Positions 43,427 to 52,570 of a stretch of DNA of 64,000 nt are shown here, piece after piece. Within the stretch, counting starts at the first letter, position 1, and the number at the start of each line of letters is the position of its first letter. The stretch comes from JBMNOZ01 sp050943335 (GTDB lineage: Bacteria > Bacillota > Desulfitobacteriia > Desulfitobacteriales > Syntrophobotulaceae): assembly GCA_050943335.1 (NCBI GenBank), contig JBMNOZ010000001.1, positions 1 to 64,000 on the forward strand. Reading direction: 5' to 3'. The notes below the pieces were generated by a model that made no database searches, was not told where the DNA came from, and saw nothing but the letters and a program-made list of their open reading frames with translations. The position numbers were made by a program, and so were the translations under genes.

Positions 43427-44443
43427 ATGGGATCAACTTATAAAGATGCCGGCGTAGATATCGAGGCCGGGAATGAAGCAGTAGAAAGAATTAAACCTTT
43501 TGTGGCCAGAACTCTAAGGCCGGAAGTTTTGAGCGGGCTAGGCGGCTTTGGAGGATTATTTGCTATCGACACTAAGAAATACCCGGAACCGGTTTTAGTT
43601 TCCGGGACTGATGGCGTAGGAACAAAACTGAAGCTGGCTTTTGCTTTAAACAAGCATGACACAATTGGACAGGATGCCGTAGCCATGTGCGTGAATGACG
43701 TTTTAGTGCAAGGGGCGGAGCCTTTGTTTTTTTTAGACTACTTAGCGGTAGGTAAGCTCATCCCTGAAAAAGTGGCTTCCATAGTGGAAGGGGTGGCTGA
43801 GGGATGTCGCCAGGCGGGGTGTGCTTTAATAGGCGGCGAAACTGCTGAGATGCCGGGTTTTTATCAGGAAGGGGAATATGATATTGCCGGTTTTTGTGTC
43901 GGCATTGTAAATAAGGATCGGATTCTTGACGGTTCCAAAATTAAGGAAGGGGACCTTGTTTTAGGTCTCAAATCAAGCGGATTACACAGCAATGGATTTT
44001 CTTTGGTCAGAAAAGTTTTTCGCGATTATTCCCTATCTAAAGTTTGGCCCGAACTCGGGCAACCCTTGGGCGAAGTTTTGCTCACCCCTACCAAAATCTA
44101 CGTCAAACAGGTTCTACCCCTTCTAGAAACTTTTAAGGTCTCAGGCCTAGTTCATATTACCGGCGGGGGTTTGACCGAGAATATCCCTCGTCTTCTCCCC
44201 CAAGGTTTGGGGGTAGAGATTAAATTATCGAGTTGGGAGGTACCCCCTATTTTCAACTTAGTGCAAAAAATTGGGCAAATAGAACTAGGGGAAATGTTTA
44301 GGACTTTTAATATGGGTATCGGTTTTGTAATTATTATTGATCCCGAAGAAGAAAAAGGAATTACCCGCTTTCTTAAAGCAAAGGGAGAGGAAGCGATAAG
44401 AATCGGTTCGGTTATCTCTGGACAAGGAGTGAGTTATAGGTGA
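43427..44443 (+). CDS. purM: Phosphoribosylformylglycinamidine cyclo-ligase
   Basis: 338-residue AIR synthase. TYKDAGVDIEAGNEAVERI at the N-terminus, SGTDGVGTKLKLA (ATP/Mg loop), GGETAEMPGFY and HITGGGLTENIPR are all characteristic. SD GAGG; overlaps purN by 4 bases. Confidence 0.96.
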   Translation: MGSTYKDAGVDIEAGNEAVERIKPFVARTLRPEVLSGLGGFGGLFAIDTKKYPEPVLVSGTDGVGTKLKLAFALNKHDTIGQDAVAMCVNDVLVQGAEPLFFLDYLAVGKLIPEKVASIVEGVAEGCRQAGCALIGGETAEMPGFYQEGEYDIAGFCVGIVNKDRILDGSKIKEGDLVLGLKSSGLHSNGFSLVRKVFRDYSLSKVWPELGQPLGEVLLTPTKIYVKQVLPLLETFKVSGLVHITGGGLTENIPRLLPQGLGVEIKLSSWEVPPIFNLVQKIGQIELGEMFRTFNMGIGFVIIIDPEEEKGITRFLKAKGEEAIRIGSVISGQGVSYR

Positions 44444-45048
44444 GAGTAGCAGTATTGGCTTCGGGAAGAGGGAGCAACTTACAGGCTATAATAGAACAAT
44501 GGCGGCAGGGAATTTTACCGATCCGGCTTGTCGGCGTGGGTTCAGACAGTATCGATGCTCAGGCCTTAGAGATAGCTGAAAGGGCGAAAATTCCCGTCCG
44601 GGCCTTTCTGCCTGAAAACTATGAAGACATGAGGGCTCAAGAGCAGGATATTCTAAACTGGCTGGAAGAACTGGAGGTTGAATTGTTAGTCCTCGCAGGG
44701 TATATGAGGATTTTAAGCAAGGATTTCTTGACTCAGGCCAGTTTTCCGATTATCAACATTCACCCTTCTTTGCTTCCCTCTTTTCCTGGTCTTAATGCTC
44801 AAAAACAGGCCTTGGAATATGGGGTTAAGATCAGCGGCTGCACGGTTCATTTTGTGGATGAGGGAACAGATACCGGCCCGATAATCCTCCAGGAGGCAGT
44901 ACCGGTTTATGAGGAGGATGATGTCGAAACCTTATCCGCGCGGATCTTAGAAGTAGAACACCAGCTTTATCCGGAAGCCATTCGCCTGATCGCTGCTGGA
45001 CAGGTTAGGCGCGAGGGCAGGAAAGTTGTTATTTTCCGGCATTCTTAA
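44440..45048 (+). CDS. purN: Phosphoribosylglycinamide formyltransferase
   Basis: 202 residues. Uses 10-formyl-THF. ASGRGSNLQAII binds phosphate, LAGYMRILS, and the catalytic INIHPSLLPSFPG (Asn-His) and HFVDEGTDTGPII (Asp) are present. GTG start overlapping the purM stop. Confidence 0.95.
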   Translation: MRVAVLASGRGSNLQAIIEQWRQGILPIRLVGVGSDSIDAQALEIAERAKIPVRAFLPENYEDMRAQEQDILNWLEELEVELLVLAGYMRILSKDFLTQASFPIINIHPSLLPSFPGLNAQKQALEYGVKISGCTVHFVDEGTDTGPIILQEAVPVYEEDDVETLSARILEVEHQLYPEAIRLIAAGQVRREGRKVVIFRHS

Positions 45049-45071
45049 AACGCGAGCGGGAGGTTGACATT

Positions 45072-46610
45072 ATGAAAAAAAGAGCTATAATAAGCGTTTC
45101 CGATAAGACAGGGGTAGCTGAGTTTGCCGCCGGTTTAGTTGAACTCGGTTTTGAATTGATTTCCACCGGCGGAACTTATAAAAAATTAAAAGAAGCCGGT
45201 ATAGAGGTTATTTATATTAGCCAGATCACTGGCTTTCCGGAAATTTTAGATGGCAGAGTTAAAACTCTACATCCTAAGATTCATGGCGGTATTTTGGCCC
45301 GGGAAACGGATGAACACCGCCGACAATGCGCTCAGGAAAAAATTGATTACATTGATTTGGTCTGCGTGAACCTGTATCCTTTTAAGGAGACCATTGCGCG
45401 GCAAGATGTAAGTTTTGAAGAGGCGATCGAGAACATAGATATAGGCGGCCCGGCCATGATCAGAGCCGCGGCTAAAAACCTGGCCCGAGTTACAGTGGTA
45501 GTAAACCCTGATGACTACAGCAGGGTTTTAGAAACCTTAAAAGAAAAAGGTTCAATACCCCTGGAGATGAGAAAAGGGTTAGCGGCTAAGGCTTTTGCTC
45601 ATACTGCAGAATATGATGGCCTGATTGCCAATTATCTCGAACAGCAAGGGGAAGGCAAAACCTTACTTCCTAAAAACTTGCGCCTAACAATCCACAAAAG
45701 GCAGGATTTACGTTATGGTGAAAACCCTGTTCAAAAGGGAGCCTTTTATCTTAATTTAGAGGCTGGAAAAGGAACATTGGCTTATGGAAAACAACTTCAA
45801 GGAAAAGAACTCTCGTACAATAACTGGATGGATATGGACGCGGCCTGGAGAATTGCTTGTGAGTATGAGGAGACAGCTTGTGTGATCATTAAACACACCA
45901 ATCCCTGCGGGGTGGCTCTAGGCAGCACAGTTCTGGAAGCCTATGAAAGGGCTCTTGCTTCGGATCCCGTCTCCGCTTTTGGCGGGATAATTGCCGTTAA
46001 CAGACCTGTTGATGAAGAGACGGCCCAAGCTTTGAAAGAAAGGTTTTATGAAGTGATTGTGGCTCCCGAGTTTAGTCTTAAAGCCAAAGAAATGCTAGCA
46101 GAAAAAACAAACCTGCGGCTTTTCCAAGTTGAGCCAGGAGATAGTTCCACTCGCGGTTGGCAGATTCGGACGGTAAATGGCGGCTTTTTGGTTCAGGAGG
46201 AGGACAGGGGAACCACCCCGGTTCAAGAATGGCGGACAGTATCCCGCAAAGAGCCCACCCCTGAGGATCTGGAACAATTGGAGTTTGCCTGGAAAACCTG
46301 CAAGCATGTTAAATCCAACGCCATTGTAGTAGCTAAGGACAATCAGATTTTGGGAGTCGGAGCCGGACAAATGAATCGGGTAGGTTCAGTAAAAATAGCT
46401 TTGGAACAAGCAGGAGATAATGCAGTTGGCGGGTACCTCGCTTCAGACGCTTTCTTCCCTTTTCCCGACTCTGTCGAACTCGCTCATCAATACGGGGTTA
46501 AAGCGATTATTCAGCCCGGAGGTTCTATTCGGGATAAAGAAGTAATTGCGGCTGCTGATAATTTAGGAATTATACTGGTGACAACGGGCAGAAGACATTT
46601 TAAGCATTGA
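45072..46610 (+). CDS. purH: Bifunctional AICAR transformylase / IMP cyclohydrolase
   Basis: 512 residues. N-terminal MGS-like IMP cyclohydrolase domain (SVSDKTGVAEFA, STGGTYKKL, GRVKTLHPKIHGGIL) and C-terminal AICAR formyltransferase domain (RYGENPVQKGAFY, IKHTNPCGVA, AFGGIIAVN). Final two steps to IMP. ATG 45072 behind GGGAGG. Confidence 0.96.
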   Translation: MKKRAIISVSDKTGVAEFAAGLVELGFELISTGGTYKKLKEAGIEVIYISQITGFPEILDGRVKTLHPKIHGGILARETDEHRRQCAQEKIDYIDLVCVNLYPFKETIARQDVSFEEAIENIDIGGPAMIRAAAKNLARVTVVVNPDDYSRVLETLKEKGSIPLEMRKGLAAKAFAHTAEYDGLIANYLEQQGEGKTLLPKNLRLTIHKRQDLRYGENPVQKGAFYLNLEAGKGTLAYGKQLQGKELSYNNWMDMDAAWRIACEYEETACVIIKHTNPCGVALGSTVLEAYERALASDPVSAFGGIIAVNRPVDEETAQALKERFYEVIVAPEFSLKAKEMLAEKTNLRLFQVEPGDSSTRGWQIRTVNGGFLVQEEDRGTTPVQEWRTVSRKEPTPEDLEQLEFAWKTCKHVKSNAIVVAKDNQILGVGAGQMNRVGSVKIALEQAGDNAVGGYLASDAFFPFPDSVELAHQYGVKAIIQPGGSIRDKEVIAAADNLGIILVTTGRRHFKH

Positions 46611-46620
46611 GGAGAGAAAA

Positions 46621-47877
46621 ATGAAAGAAAAAAGGATTCTAATCGTCGGTTCCGGAGGCCGGGAACACGCTTTGGCTTGGAAAATCGCCCAAAGCCCTTT
46701 CTGTAAAGAATTATTTGTGGCTCCGGGCAATGCCGGAACAAGGGAATGGAATGTGGCCATCGACGCTAACGATATAGAGGGGTTATTGAAATTTGCTCAA
46801 GAAAAGGCCATAGACTTAACAGTTGTAGGCCCGGAGGAACCTTTAAGCTTAGGGATCGTCAATGTTTTTCAAAAGGCGGGGCTGAAAATATTCGGCCCTA
46901 CATTGGAGGCTGCCAGATTAGAAAGCAGCAAGGCCTTCGCAAAGGATATTATGATCGAAGCCCGGGTTCCGACAGCAGACCACCGAGTTTTCACTAATTA
47001 TGATGAAGCTTGTCGCTATTTGGAGAAAAAAGGCGCTCCGATTGTTATTAAAGCAGATGGTTTGGCAGCCGGAAAAGGGGTAATAGTGGCTCATACTAAA
47101 GAGGAAGCCTTAACGGGTCTTCAAAGAATTATGGGCGGTTCTTTCGGAGATGCAGGTAAGAAAGTAGTTATTGAAGAATATTTAGAAGGACCGGAAGTTA
47201 GTCTATTATGTTTTTGCGATGGGCACACTGCCCTGCCCATGGTCGCCGTGCAAGACCATAAAAGAGCTTTGGACGGGGATTTAGGTCTGAACACCGGAGG
47301 CATGGGGACCTATAGCCCGCCGCCTTTTTGGACTGAGGAATTAGAAAAAGAAGTTTTGGAAAAAATAGCTTTTCCAACCCTTAAAGTCATGGCCCAAAGA
47401 GGAACCCCTTTCAAGGGAGTACTCTTTTTAGGCCTGATGATAACTTCAACGGGACCGAAATTACTGGAGTATAACGCTCGTTTTGGAGATCCGGAAACCC
47501 AGGTTGTTATGCAGAGACTTCAATCGGATTTGCTGCCCGTTCTGGAGGCTTGTATTGAGGGCCGGTTAAATGGTATCTTAAATACATGGCATGAGGAAAC
47601 TTCCATCTGCGTTATTATGGCCGCCCCTGGCTATCCCGGGAGCTATGCAAAAGGTATCCCCCTCACCTTACCGAAGATTGATCCGGCTACAGAAATGATT
47701 TTTCACGCTGGTACCGGTTGGAAACAGGATAAACTGGTGAGCACCGGCGGCAGGGTGTTAGGTGTAACAGTCAGAGCACCTTCGCTAAAAGAAGCTAGAG
47801 AGCATGTTTATGGCCTGATTCAAAAAATAGGGTTTGAGGGTGCCCATTACCGAACGGATATTGGACTTAAAGGCTAA
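46621..47877 (+). CDS. purD: Phosphoribosylamine-glycine ligase
   Basis: 418-residue ATP-grasp ligase. VGSGGREHALAWK at the N-terminus, IKADGLAAGKGV (ATP grasp), NTGGMGTYSPPP and the metal site EYNARFGDPETQ are intact. Ten bases after purH. Last de novo purine gene in the operon. Confidence 0.96.
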   Translation: MKEKRILIVGSGGREHALAWKIAQSPFCKELFVAPGNAGTREWNVAIDANDIEGLLKFAQEKAIDLTVVGPEEPLSLGIVNVFQKAGLKIFGPTLEAARLESSKAFAKDIMIEARVPTADHRVFTNYDEACRYLEKKGAPIVIKADGLAAGKGVIVAHTKEEALTGLQRIMGGSFGDAGKKVVIEEYLEGPEVSLLCFCDGHTALPMVAVQDHKRALDGDLGLNTGGMGTYSPPPFWTEELEKEVLEKIAFPTLKVMAQRGTPFKGVLFLGLMITSTGPKLLEYNARFGDPETQVVMQRLQSDLLPVLEACIEGRLNGILNTWHEETSICVIMAAPGYPGSYAKGIPLTLPKIDPATEMIFHAGTGWKQDKLVSTGGRVLGVTVRAPSLKEAREHVYGLIQKIGFEGAHYRTDIGLKG

Positions 47878-47919
47878 AGAGTAACGCAACGAATATATTT
47901 TCGGAGAGGGGAGATACAG

Positions 47920-48801
47920 ATGTTTTTATCTGAATTGTTTGTCCAGAAAAATGCAGTCGTCTCTTTTGAGATTTTTCCTCCAAAGACCACATCCTCCATT
48001 GATGGAATCTATGAAACCATTGACGCTTTAGCGCCTTTAAGACCGGACTTTATCAGTGTCACTTATGGGGCGGGGGGAAGTACCAAGGACAAGACAGTGG
48101 AAATTGCTTCACTAATAAAAAACAAATACAATGTTGATTCCTTGGCTCATTTGACTTGCCTTACCGCAGGGAAAAAAGACATTAGGGATATTTTAAATCG
48201 TTTGCAGGAAAACGGAGTAAAAAATATCCTAGCTTTAAGGGGCGACTATCCAAAGGACGGCACCGGTGCTATTGAAGATAGGGATTTTAGGTACGCCTCC
48301 GATTTAGTTCATTATCTTAAAACCAATTACTCTTTCTGTGTGGGGGGAGCTTGTTATCCCGAAGGGCACCCGGAATGCGCTTCCCTTGATCAGGATATTG
48401 AAAATTTGAAGCGGAAAGTAGACGCGGGGGTGGACTTCTTAATCACGCAGCTTTTTTACGATAACGAAACCTTTTTCCGCTTTAAAGAAAAAGTGATTAA
48501 GGCGGGGATAAAAGTTCCTATTCAGGCCGGGATTATGCCGATTACTAACCGGCAGCAGGTGGAAAGAATTATTGAACTGACCAATGCTAAAATCCCTCCC
48601 CGACTGTACCGAATTCTTGATAAATTTGAGGGCAATAAGGAAGCTGTAAAAGATGCGGGTCTTGCTTTTGCCACCGAACAAATTGTCGAATTATTGGCGA
48701 ATGATGTCGATGGAGTTCATATTTATACCATGAACCGACCCCAGGTGGCCAAAACATTGATTTGGAATTTGGAATCTCTTATTTACGCTATTAACAGTTA
48801 A
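47920..48801 (+). CDS. metF: Methylenetetrahydrofolate reductase
   Basis: 293-residue FAD-dependent barrel enzyme. SFEIFPPKTTSS, SVTYGAGGST (flavin/folate), LAHLTC, LALRGDYP and ITQLFYDNETF are typical. It reduces methylene-THF to methyl-THF, for methionine synthesis or for the methyl branch of the Wood-Ljungdahl pathway. No metV partner or corrinoid gene is adjacent. It follows purD after 42 bases and may be co-transcribed as a folate-linked gene. Confidence 0.93.
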   Translation: MFLSELFVQKNAVVSFEIFPPKTTSSIDGIYETIDALAPLRPDFISVTYGAGGSTKDKTVEIASLIKNKYNVDSLAHLTCLTAGKKDIRDILNRLQENGVKNILALRGDYPKDGTGAIEDRDFRYASDLVHYLKTNYSFCVGGACYPEGHPECASLDQDIENLKRKVDAGVDFLITQLFYDNETFFRFKEKVIKAGIKVPIQAGIMPITNRQQVERIIELTNAKIPPRLYRILDKFEGNKEAVKDAGLAFATEQIVELLANDVDGVHIYTMNRPQVAKTLIWNLESLIYAINS

Positions 48802-48948
48802 GAAAATGGACCTTAGAAAGATATCCCTTCCCTAAAAGTAGGTAAATAGGAATAAATATGTTATACTAGTGCCAATAATGTGATTGGATGCAAAACAGTA
48901 TTCCAGGAGAAATATTTTTCGGGTGAAGAAAAGGAGAAAAAAAAGACC

Positions 48949-49440
48949 ATGAAGTTTAGAATTGAACTAGTTGAGTACGAAAACCCACAGCCGACTATAG
49001 CGATTAGAACCATGACCACAATGGATGACTTGCCCGAGACTATGGGTAAAAGTTTTATGAAGCTTATGAAGTATTTAGATGAGCTTAAGGTGTTGCCGGT
49101 TGAGCCCCCCTATGTTGCTTATCATAACCTTGACTTAAGTAATTTCGATGTGGAAATGGGTTTTGTTTTGCCCAAGGTTATCCCCGCTAAAGATGATATG
49201 AAAATTGGGGAATTTCGGGCCGGAAAGTACCTGAGCCGCGTGTTTAAAGGGCCTTATGCTGGCATGGAACATCCCTATGAGGAAATGTTTAGATGGATGG
49301 AGCAGCGCGGCTATGATGCCGTTGGGGTCTATTATGAATTTTTCTACAACACCCCCAGCCAGGTTACTCAAGAGGAACTTTTAACAAGGATTGTTATGCC
49401 TTTAAAAAAATATGAGGGCGACAAAAAAGATAAAAATTAA
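48949..49440 (+). CDS. GyrI-like small-molecule-binding domain protein
   Basis: About 163 residues consisting only of a GyrI/BmrR-type effector-binding fold (SRPBCC-unrelated), with the paired strand-helix units starting at FRIELVEYENPQPTIAIR and the conserved GPYAGMEHPYEEMFRWM and YYEFFYNTP segments. Stand-alone forms bind hydrophobic compounds or gyrase; ligand unknown. ATG 48949 is chosen (AAGGAG 12 bases upstream, homology begins here); GTG 48880 adds a Lys-rich 23 residues. A TATACT at 48862-48867 may be the -10. Confidence 0.72.
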   Translation: MKFRIELVEYENPQPTIAIRTMTTMDDLPETMGKSFMKLMKYLDELKVLPVEPPYVAYHNLDLSNFDVEMGFVLPKVIPAKDDMKIGEFRAGKYLSRVFKGPYAGMEHPYEEMFRWMEQRGYDAVGVYYEFFYNTPSQVTQEELLTRIVMPLKKYEGDKKDKN

Positions 49441-49491
49441 TTAAATCGGAAATGTATTATACTTGCACGATTATCAGGGGGAATAAACAGT

Positions 49492-49536
49492 ACTTTAAAA
49501 AGCTGTAAGAAGAATTTTTCTTACAGCTTTTAAAGT
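49492..49536. terminator. Long bidirectional-type terminator hairpin
   Basis: The arms ACTTTAAAAAGCTGTAAGAA and TTCTTACAGCTTTTAAAGT are complementary apart from one bulged A. The core GCTGTAAG/CTTACAGC is flanked by A and T tracts, as in bidirectional terminators. It closes the GyrI-like gene. Confidence 0.7.
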
Positions 49537-49605
49537 TGACCCCAAATTTTTAAGCAACTTTTCGTTATTTTTATTTAAAACCCGTTTGTGGCGGAGGAGG
49601 TTAGG

Positions 49606-50211
49606 ATGAATTACTTTGAATACGGAGACACGGAGATAAACTACTTGAAAAGCAAGGATAAAAAACTGGCCGCTGTTATTGATAAGATTGGCCCGATCAA
49701 GAGGGAGGTAATTCCGGATTTGTTCACGGCCTTGGTCAATAGCATTATTAGCCAGCAAATATCAGCAAAAGCTTTTGCTACGGTCTGGCAGAGGCTTTTG
49801 GAAAAGGTAGGAGAAATCAACCCTCAAGCTCTAAATTCTTTACCGGTAGAGGAATTGCAGGGTATTGGTATTACCATGCGCAAAGCCCGCTATATAAAAA
49901 ATATAGCGGACCAGATTTTAAGCAGAAGCTTTACCCTCGACGACTTGCCCAATCTCAGCGATGGGGAAATTATTAAAAGACTTACTTCTCTACCGGGAGT
50001 TGGGGTTTGGACCGCGGAGATGTTAATGATTTTCTCCCTCCAGAGGAAAAACATTTTAAGTTGGAATGACCTGGCTATTCGCCGGGGGATAATGACTCTT
50101 TACCGCCACCGGGAATTAAGCAAAGAAAGATTTGAAAGATATCGGCATCGATATTCGCCTTACTGCTCTGTGGCTTCTCTTTATCTATGGGAAATATCCA
50201 AGGGAGAATAA
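49606..50211 (+). CDS. AlkA-like DNA-3-methyladenine glycosylase (HhH-GPD)
   Basis: About 201 residues. Base-excision DNA glycosylase with the helix-hairpin-helix LPGVGVWTAEMLM at about residues 126-138 and the catalytic Asp in WNDLAIRRG about 18 residues later. LVNSIISQQISAKAFATV is the typical helical entry of the fold. It lacks the N-terminal beta domain of E. coli AlkA and the C-terminal Fe-S cysteines of Nth. ATG 49606 behind GGAGGAGG; GTG 49588 overlaps that site. Confidence 0.86.
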   Translation: MNYFEYGDTEINYLKSKDKKLAAVIDKIGPIKREVIPDLFTALVNSIISQQISAKAFATVWQRLLEKVGEINPQALNSLPVEELQGIGITMRKARYIKNIADQILSRSFTLDDLPNLSDGEIIKRLTSLPGVGVWTAEMLMIFSLQRKNILSWNDLAIRRGIMTLYRHRELSKERFERYRHRYSPYCSVASLYLWEISKGE

Positions 50212-50215
50212 TCTA

Positions 50216-50560
50216 TTAAGACGGAAAAACAACTATGAGAAGCATTTTAAATTTTTCTAGGGCTTTAACGGCGTGGGGAATATTGGCAGGCATGACAATG
50301 GTTTGTCCTTTGTTTAAATCATAGGTTTTAGAACCGATTTTTACATGAGCACTGCCGTCGAGGATATAGATCATCGCATCCCCGGTTGAGGAATGGGTGC
50401 TGATCTCTTCGTTTTTGTCGAACGCAAATAAAGTGAGGCTTACATATTTATTTTGAGACATGGTGAGGCTGACAACTTGTCCGGTCCGATATTCAACCAG
50501 GGAGGCCAAATCCAGGACAGTTTCATAGTCAATGTTTTTTAGATAATGTTTTTTCTCCAT
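50216..50560 (-). CDS. Small cupin-domain protein
   Basis: About 114 residues forming one cupin barrel. Motif 1 is reduced: EEISTHSSTGDAMIYILDG has one His and no second His-x-His, and motif 2 reads MPANIPHAVKAL with one His, so metal binding is possible but not assured. Such proteins are common in anaerobes and mostly uncharacterised. ATG 50560 is spaced about 9 bases from AAAGG; GTG 50569 is alternative. Confidence 0.75.
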   Translation of the reverse strand: MEKKHYLKNIDYETVLDLASLVEYRTGQVVSLTMSQNKYVSLTLFAFDKNEEISTHSSTGDAMIYILDGSAHVKIGSKTYDLNKGQTIVMPANIPHAVKALEKFKMLLIVVFPS

Positions 50561-50670
50561 AGTGTTCACCTTTCTTAAAAATTTTTATCCGTGCAAACCG
50601 AAAAACATTCCGTATCCATCCATTATAAACAGACTGTGGAAAAAAGGGAATGCGTTTTCTTTAAAAGAAA

Positions 50671-52410
50671 TCAATCCTCGAGTCCTTCGAACTGCATATT
50701 GAAATAATGAGCATAAATCCCACCGTGAGCGAGCAGCTCTTTATGAGTACCCCTTTCACTGATGCCCTCGTCGGTAATGACGATAATTTCATCGGCGTTT
50801 TTAATAGTGCTGAGGCGATGAGCGATCACAATGGTGGTACGATTTTGAGCCAATCTTTCCAAAGACTGCTGGATAAACCTTTCGCTCTCGTTATCCAAAG
50901 CGGAGGTCGCTTCGTCCAGGATTAGGATTGGCGGGTTCTTGAGGAAAACCCGGGCAATAGAGAGCCGCTGTTTTTGCCCCCCGGAAAGACGGACGCCCCG
51001 TTCCCCGACAAAGGTATCATAACCATCTTCCAGAGACATGATAAAGTCATGGATATTAGCATTTCGGGCCGCTTCATAGATTTCTTCATCGCTGGCCCCT
51101 ACTTTGCCGTAAGCGATATTTTCCTTGATTGTGCCGCTAAACAGATAGACATCCTGTTGGACGATGCCGATGGCGTTTCTTAGTGATTCTAAGGTTACAT
51201 CTCGGATATCCTGACCGTCGATAGTAATAGAACCTTCAGTCACTTCGTAAAAACGAGGGAGAAGAGAACAAATTGTTGTTTTCCCACTGCCCGAAGGGCC
51301 CACCAAGGCCACTGTTTTTCCAGCGGGAATCTTGATGCTGATTTGATCTAAAACATTGCAATCGTTATTATAGCGAAAAGAAACATTCTTATACTCAATC
51401 TCACCCTTAATATTTTCCAGGGGGGCGGCTCCCGGTTTATCGGTAATTAAAGGTTCAATAGCCAGGATATCCGTAAAACGTTTAAAACCAGCGTAACCTT
51501 TTTGGAATTGTTCTGTAAAATTAATCAGTACTTCCAGGGGTTGAACATAGATGTTGATGTAGAGGAGATAAATAGCCAGCTCAGTAACTCTAAGAGAACC
51601 GTTGGCAATGTATATCCCTCCGGAAACAATGACCACTATATATAAAAGACCGGTGAAAAAAGAATTCCAAGCGTGATAGCCGCCCATTATTTTATAGCTA
51701 CGGGATTTAGAAGCTAAAAAATCCTGATTGCTTTTTTCAAATCTCTTTTCTTCCAGCTTTTCGTTAGCAAAAGATTTGACTACCCGAATTCCGGCTAAAC
51801 TATCCTGTAATCGGGAGTTAACCTTAGCAATTTTAACCCGGTTATCCATAAAGACCGCTTTCATTTTTAAATTGCGCTGGATACTAAAGGCCACCATAAT
51901 AGCGGTAACGAACAGTAGAATTAAAGTCATGGGGACATTGAGTAGCATTAGAAGAGTAAAAGAACCGATAATCTTTAAAATGGAGATAAATAGATTTTCC
52001 GGCCCGTGATGAGCCAGCTCCGAAATGTCAAAAAGATCATTAACAAGTCTCGACATCAATTCTCCGGTATTGTTTTTATCATAAAAGGAAAAGGATAGCC
52101 GCTGAAAATGATCGAAGAGGTCTTTGCGCATGTCGGCTTCCATTCTAGCGCCCATAATATGCCCCCAGCAGGTAATAAAATACTGGCAGAAGTATTTTAT
52201 TATATATAAAGCGACCAAGGCGAGACCGATATAACCGATGGTCTGCAAAATAGTTTCTCTATCCATAGTGAAGAGGTTTTTGCTGAGATAGTTAAGAATC
52301 TGGGGGAAGGACAAGTCAATGACCGAAACAATAAGGGCGCAAAATAGATCTGCGTATAAAAGGAAACGGTAAGGTTTATAGTAGCGAGCAAAACTTTTTA
52401 AAAACGTCAT
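50671..52410 (-). CDS. MsbA/LmrA-type ABC exporter
   Basis: About 579 residues: six membrane helices (to about residue 320) fused to an ATPase with Walker A GPSGSGKTT, Q-loop QQDVYLFSGT, signature LSGGQKQR, Walker B ILILDEATSALD and switch AHRLST. A half-transporter that would act as a homodimer exporting lipid or drugs; substrate unknown. ATG 52410 (MTFLKSFARYYKPYRF) fits the family and has AGGGTGG upstream. The frame stays open for 30 more codons to ATG 52500 through a hairpin terminator region. Confidence 0.9.
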   Translation of the reverse strand: MTFLKSFARYYKPYRFLLYADLFCALIVSVIDLSFPQILNYLSKNLFTMDRETILQTIGYIGLALVALYIIKYFCQYFITCWGHIMGARMEADMRKDLFDHFQRLSFSFYDKNNTGELMSRLVNDLFDISELAHHGPENLFISILKIIGSFTLLMLLNVPMTLILLFVTAIMVAFSIQRNLKMKAVFMDNRVKIAKVNSRLQDSLAGIRVVKSFANEKLEEKRFEKSNQDFLASKSRSYKIMGGYHAWNSFFTGLLYIVVIVSGGIYIANGSLRVTELAIYLLYINIYVQPLEVLINFTEQFQKGYAGFKRFTDILAIEPLITDKPGAAPLENIKGEIEYKNVSFRYNNDCNVLDQISIKIPAGKTVALVGPSGSGKTTICSLLPRFYEVTEGSITIDGQDIRDVTLESLRNAIGIVQQDVYLFSGTIKENIAYGKVGASDEEIYEAARNANIHDFIMSLEDGYDTFVGERGVRLSGGQKQRLSIARVFLKNPPILILDEATSALDNESERFIQQSLERLAQNRTTIVIAHRLSTIKNADEIIVITDEGISERGTHKELLAHGGIYAHYFNMQFEGLED

Positions 52411-52429
52411 TAGGAACCACCACCCTTTC

Positions 52430-52477
52430 AAAAAAACGAGGTTTGCAAACTTTCCCAAAAGAAAGATTGCAAACCTT
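52430..52477 (-). terminator. Terminator/attenuator hairpin in the leader of the ABC exporter gene
   Basis: Read on the minus strand, AAGGTTTGCAATCTTTC (52461-52477) pairs with GAAAGTTTGCAAACCT (52439-52454) with one mismatch, followed by CG and seven T (52430-52436). It stands 20 bases before the exporter ATG and inside the in-frame extension from ATG 52500. A -10 candidate TATACT is at 52561-52566, giving a leader of about 145 bases. GTTTGCAAA-like sequence occurs a third time at 52486-52494. Confidence 0.6.
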
Positions 52478-52570
52478 AAAAAAATGTTTGCAAATCCCAT
52501 ACCTTATCTTTGAATTTTGAGGGGCAAAACACAGCCAGATGATATCTTTTACTCTTATTGAGTATAACAT

